Made by a program: the position numbers and the translations under genes
Origin: Sphingomonas sp. IC081
Lineage (GTDB): Bacteria > Pseudomonadota > Alphaproteobacteria > Sphingomonadales > Sphingomonadaceae
NCBI RefSeq assembly: GCF_006874585.1
Contig: NZ_CP029761.1
Location: 569,001-633,000 of the forward strand
Reading direction: 5' to 3'
DNA length: 64,000 nt
In this document: positions 62,400-64,000 of the stretch, piece by piece
How the letters are laid out: the number at the start of each line of letters is the position of its first letter
Position numbering within the stretch: the first letter of the stretch is position 1
The notes under the pieces: model-generated
Told to the model about the DNA's origin: nothing
Database searches by the model: none
The model's input: only the letters and a program-made list of their open reading frames with translations

Positions 62400-63710
62400 A
62401 TGAGCGCCGCCTGCGAACAACTGACCGAACTGGCCTCCCAGGGCGTTGCCCCGGCGCTGCGCGCGGTGGACTGCGTCTCGAACGAGATGGCGGCGGCCGC
62501 GTTCGGGCGCCTGTTCGGCGCCGGCGGGGCGATGGGGCCGGTCCTCATCCTCGTGCTGACGCTCTACATCGCGTTTCTTGGCTTCTCGCTGCTGTCCGGG
62601 CGCTCCAGCCTCAGCGTCTCGGCGCTGACGCCGCGCATGCTGACGATCGGCTTCGTGCTGACTTTCGCGACCAGCTGGATGGCTTACCAGAGCGTGGTGT
62701 GGAACCTCGCCATCGGCGGCCCGGACTGGATCGCGGGCGCGGTGATGGGCGCCAGGGGATCGGCCACGCAGATCTTCGGTGACCGCATCGACATCGTTTT
62801 CAACGCCATTGCCGAAGCCTCTCAGGCTGCCGGGCAGGGCGGCGGTGAAGCGGCCCAGGGGGCGGCTGAAGGCGCTGCCGCCGGAGCCGGGGCCGGGGCG
62901 GTCAAGGCCGCAGCGGCGGCCGGCGGCGCGGGGCTGTTCTCGCCCGACAGCGTGATGTGGATGGGCGCGCTGATGCTGCTGCTCGGCACGGTGGGCGTGC
63001 TGCTCACCGCGCGCATCGCGCTGGGCGTGCTGGTCGCGCTCGGGCCGATCTTTGTGGTCATGGGCCTGTTCGGCGGCACCCGCGGGCTGACCGCGGGCTG
63101 GCTGCGCGGTGTCGTGCTGACGGCGCTGACGCCGCTGTTCGTGGTGCTGGGCGGCGGGATCACGCTGGAACTGCTGGTGCCGATCGTCTCCTCGCTGGTC
63201 CAGGGCGCGCAGCTGGGCGAGATCGACGGGCGCGCGGCCATGGCGCTGTTTGTCGTCGCCGCCGTGCATCTGGCGCTGATGGGCATGATGCTCAAGGTTT
63301 CCGCCACGCTGGTGTCCGGCTGGCGGGTGTTTGGCCTTGCCGACGGCGAGCGTTCGCGCGGACGCGGCGACAGTGCCTCGCAGGCCGCGCCGCCGCCGCC
63401 TTCGGTGCAGGTGCAGCCATTTGCGACTTCCGCTGCGCAAGGCCGCGCGCCTGCCGTCTCTGCCGCCAGCGCGGCGGCCATGGCGGCTTCGGGCGGCGGC
63501 GCGGGTGCGGCAACGCATTCAAGCGAACGGCGAACCGTGGTAACCCAGGTCTCGGGCGGCGGAATCGAGCCGCTGGGACACAGCCATGCCTCGCGGGCGC
63601 GCGGCATCGGCAGCCGGTTCCGCAGTGCATCGAACGACAGCGGGCGCCCGGCGTCCCACCCCAACGCGACCCAGAACACCGCATCGAAGCCGGTGAAGGA
63701 GAATTCGTGA
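62400..63710 (+). CDS. virB6: Type IV secretion protein VirB6/TrbL family
   Basis: From the ATG at 62400 the protein has 436 residues. Spans at about 48-65, 80-95, 185-255 and 275-310 (LMLLLGTVGVLLTARIALGV, LVALGPIFVVMGLFGG) match the polytopic TrbL/VirB6 core. An alanine/glycine-rich linker lies at about 140-178 and a long hydrophilic, serine-rich tail follows. It forms part of the inner-membrane channel. It lies 5 bp after virB4 with no VirB5 gene between. Confidence 0.9.
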   Translation: MSAACEQLTELASQGVAPALRAVDCVSNEMAAAAFGRLFGAGGAMGPVLILVLTLYIAFLGFSLLSGRSSLSVSALTPRMLTIGFVLTFATSWMAYQSVVWNLAIGGPDWIAGAVMGARGSATQIFGDRIDIVFNAIAEASQAAGQGGGEAAQGAAEGAAAGAGAGAVKAAAAAGGAGLFSPDSVMWMGALMLLLGTVGVLLTARIALGVLVALGPIFVVMGLFGGTRGLTAGWLRGVVLTALTPLFVVLGGGITLELLVPIVSSLVQGAQLGEIDGRAAMALFVVAAVHLALMGMMLKVSATLVSGWRVFGLADGERSRGRGDSASQAAPPPPSVQVQPFATSAAQGRAPAVSAASAAAMAASGGGAGAATHSSERRTVVTQVSGGGIEPLGHSHASRARGIGSRFRSASNDSGRPASHPNATQNTASKPVKENS

Positions 63711-64000
63711 TGTTCCGCAGCAAGGCCCAAATTCGTGGAGTCTCCCTCGCTGTGACCGCCATTCCCGCGCTGCTGATGCTCGCCTCGCCCGCACTGGCGG
63801 ACGAGCGCCTGGTCGAGCGTCCGTTCGCCGACAACCAGGTGGTGCGGATCGACGGCAAGGCCGGGGTCCAGGCGACCATCGCCTTCGGCAAGGGCGAATC
63901 GATCGAGAACGTGGCGGTCGGCGATTCGCAGACCTGGCAGATCACCCCCAACAAGCGCGCCGACCTGCTGTTCGTGAAGCCGCTGGAAGCCAGCGCGCGT
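63710..64000 (+). CDS. virB9: Type IV secretion protein VirB9/TrbG family, cut by the window edge
   Basis: The ATG overlaps the virB6 stop (TGATG). The visible 97 codons encode a signal peptide (GVSLAVTAIPALLMLASPAL, cleavage after ALA) and then DERLVERPFADNQVVRIDGK, IAFGKGESIENVAVGDS and WQITPNKRADLLFVKP. These form the N-terminal domain of VirB9-type outer-membrane core proteins. The rest lies beyond the window. Confidence 0.92.
   Translation, partial: MFRSKAQIRGVSLAVTAIPALLMLASPALADERLVERPFADNQVVRIDGKAGVQATIAFGKGESIENVAVGDSQTWQITPNKRADLLFVKPLEASAR

Overview
The window looks like chromosomal DNA of a sphingomonad alphaproteobacterium, most likely Novosphingobium or a close relative. The base composition is GC-rich, GTG and TTG starts are frequent, and it carries typical alphaproteobacterial families (EipA/DUF1134, COQ9, YcgN, TorF, PlcP-like) and an alphaproteobacterial yybP-ykoY leader. 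The species assignment is inference.

Positions 1-24236 hold a Wzx/Wzy-type exopolysaccharide locus bordered on the left by a truncated IS630-family transposase. Its parts match the succinoglycan (exo) system: an outer-membrane export lipoprotein, a pyruvyl transferase, an acyltransferase, an RTX-linked GH16 glycanase and a second exported GH16 glycanase, a Wzy/ExoQ-like polymerase, two further glycosyltransferases, a Wzx/ExoT-like flippase, a Wzc/ExoP-like tyrosine kinase, an ExoL-like transferase and one 653-residue protein that fuses an ExoA-like and an ExoM-like transferase. No priming sugar-phosphate transferase is visible. An 859-residue exported protein of unknown function sits in the middle.

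Positions 24240-44018 are mostly housekeeping: a PPP-type phosphatase, a TorF porin, a beta-carbonic anhydrase/SulP pair, a two-component system with two small exported proteins upstream, tRNA-Ser(GCT), an EipA-like protein, an aminotransferase, ribD-ribE, a YgjP-like metallopeptidase, YcgN, SCO, an ankyrin protein, COQ9 and feoAB. Positions 44381-53589 hold ssb, a chemoreceptor, an outer-membrane protein, a response regulator with a degenerate receiver, a PlcP-like phosphoesterase with a partner glycosyltransferase, an IclR regulator, a flavin-dependent oxidoreductase, a Rap1a-like protein and a GDT1-family manganese exporter preceded by a manganese riboswitch. Positions 53919-59026 hold a TonB-dependent receptor, a large surface lipoprotein and a TPR protein. 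From 59301 a virB2-B3-B4-B6-B9 type IV secretion operon runs off the right edge.

Three non-coding themes stand out. First, two elements of about 270 bp (44015-44283 and 47380-47649) share only their ends and a few loops, yet keep at least six paired stems through compensatory changes; each begins at the stop codon of the upstream gene. Second, three copies of an approximately 100-bp double-palindrome repeat lie at 10645, 33874 and 48330. Third, 11-bp-periodic PHO-box-like arrays lie at 48477, 48556, 58402-58462 and 59250, suggesting that the PlcP/glycosyltransferase pair, the atypical regulator, the TonB/lipoprotein/TPR locus and perhaps the secretion operon respond to phosphate starvation.
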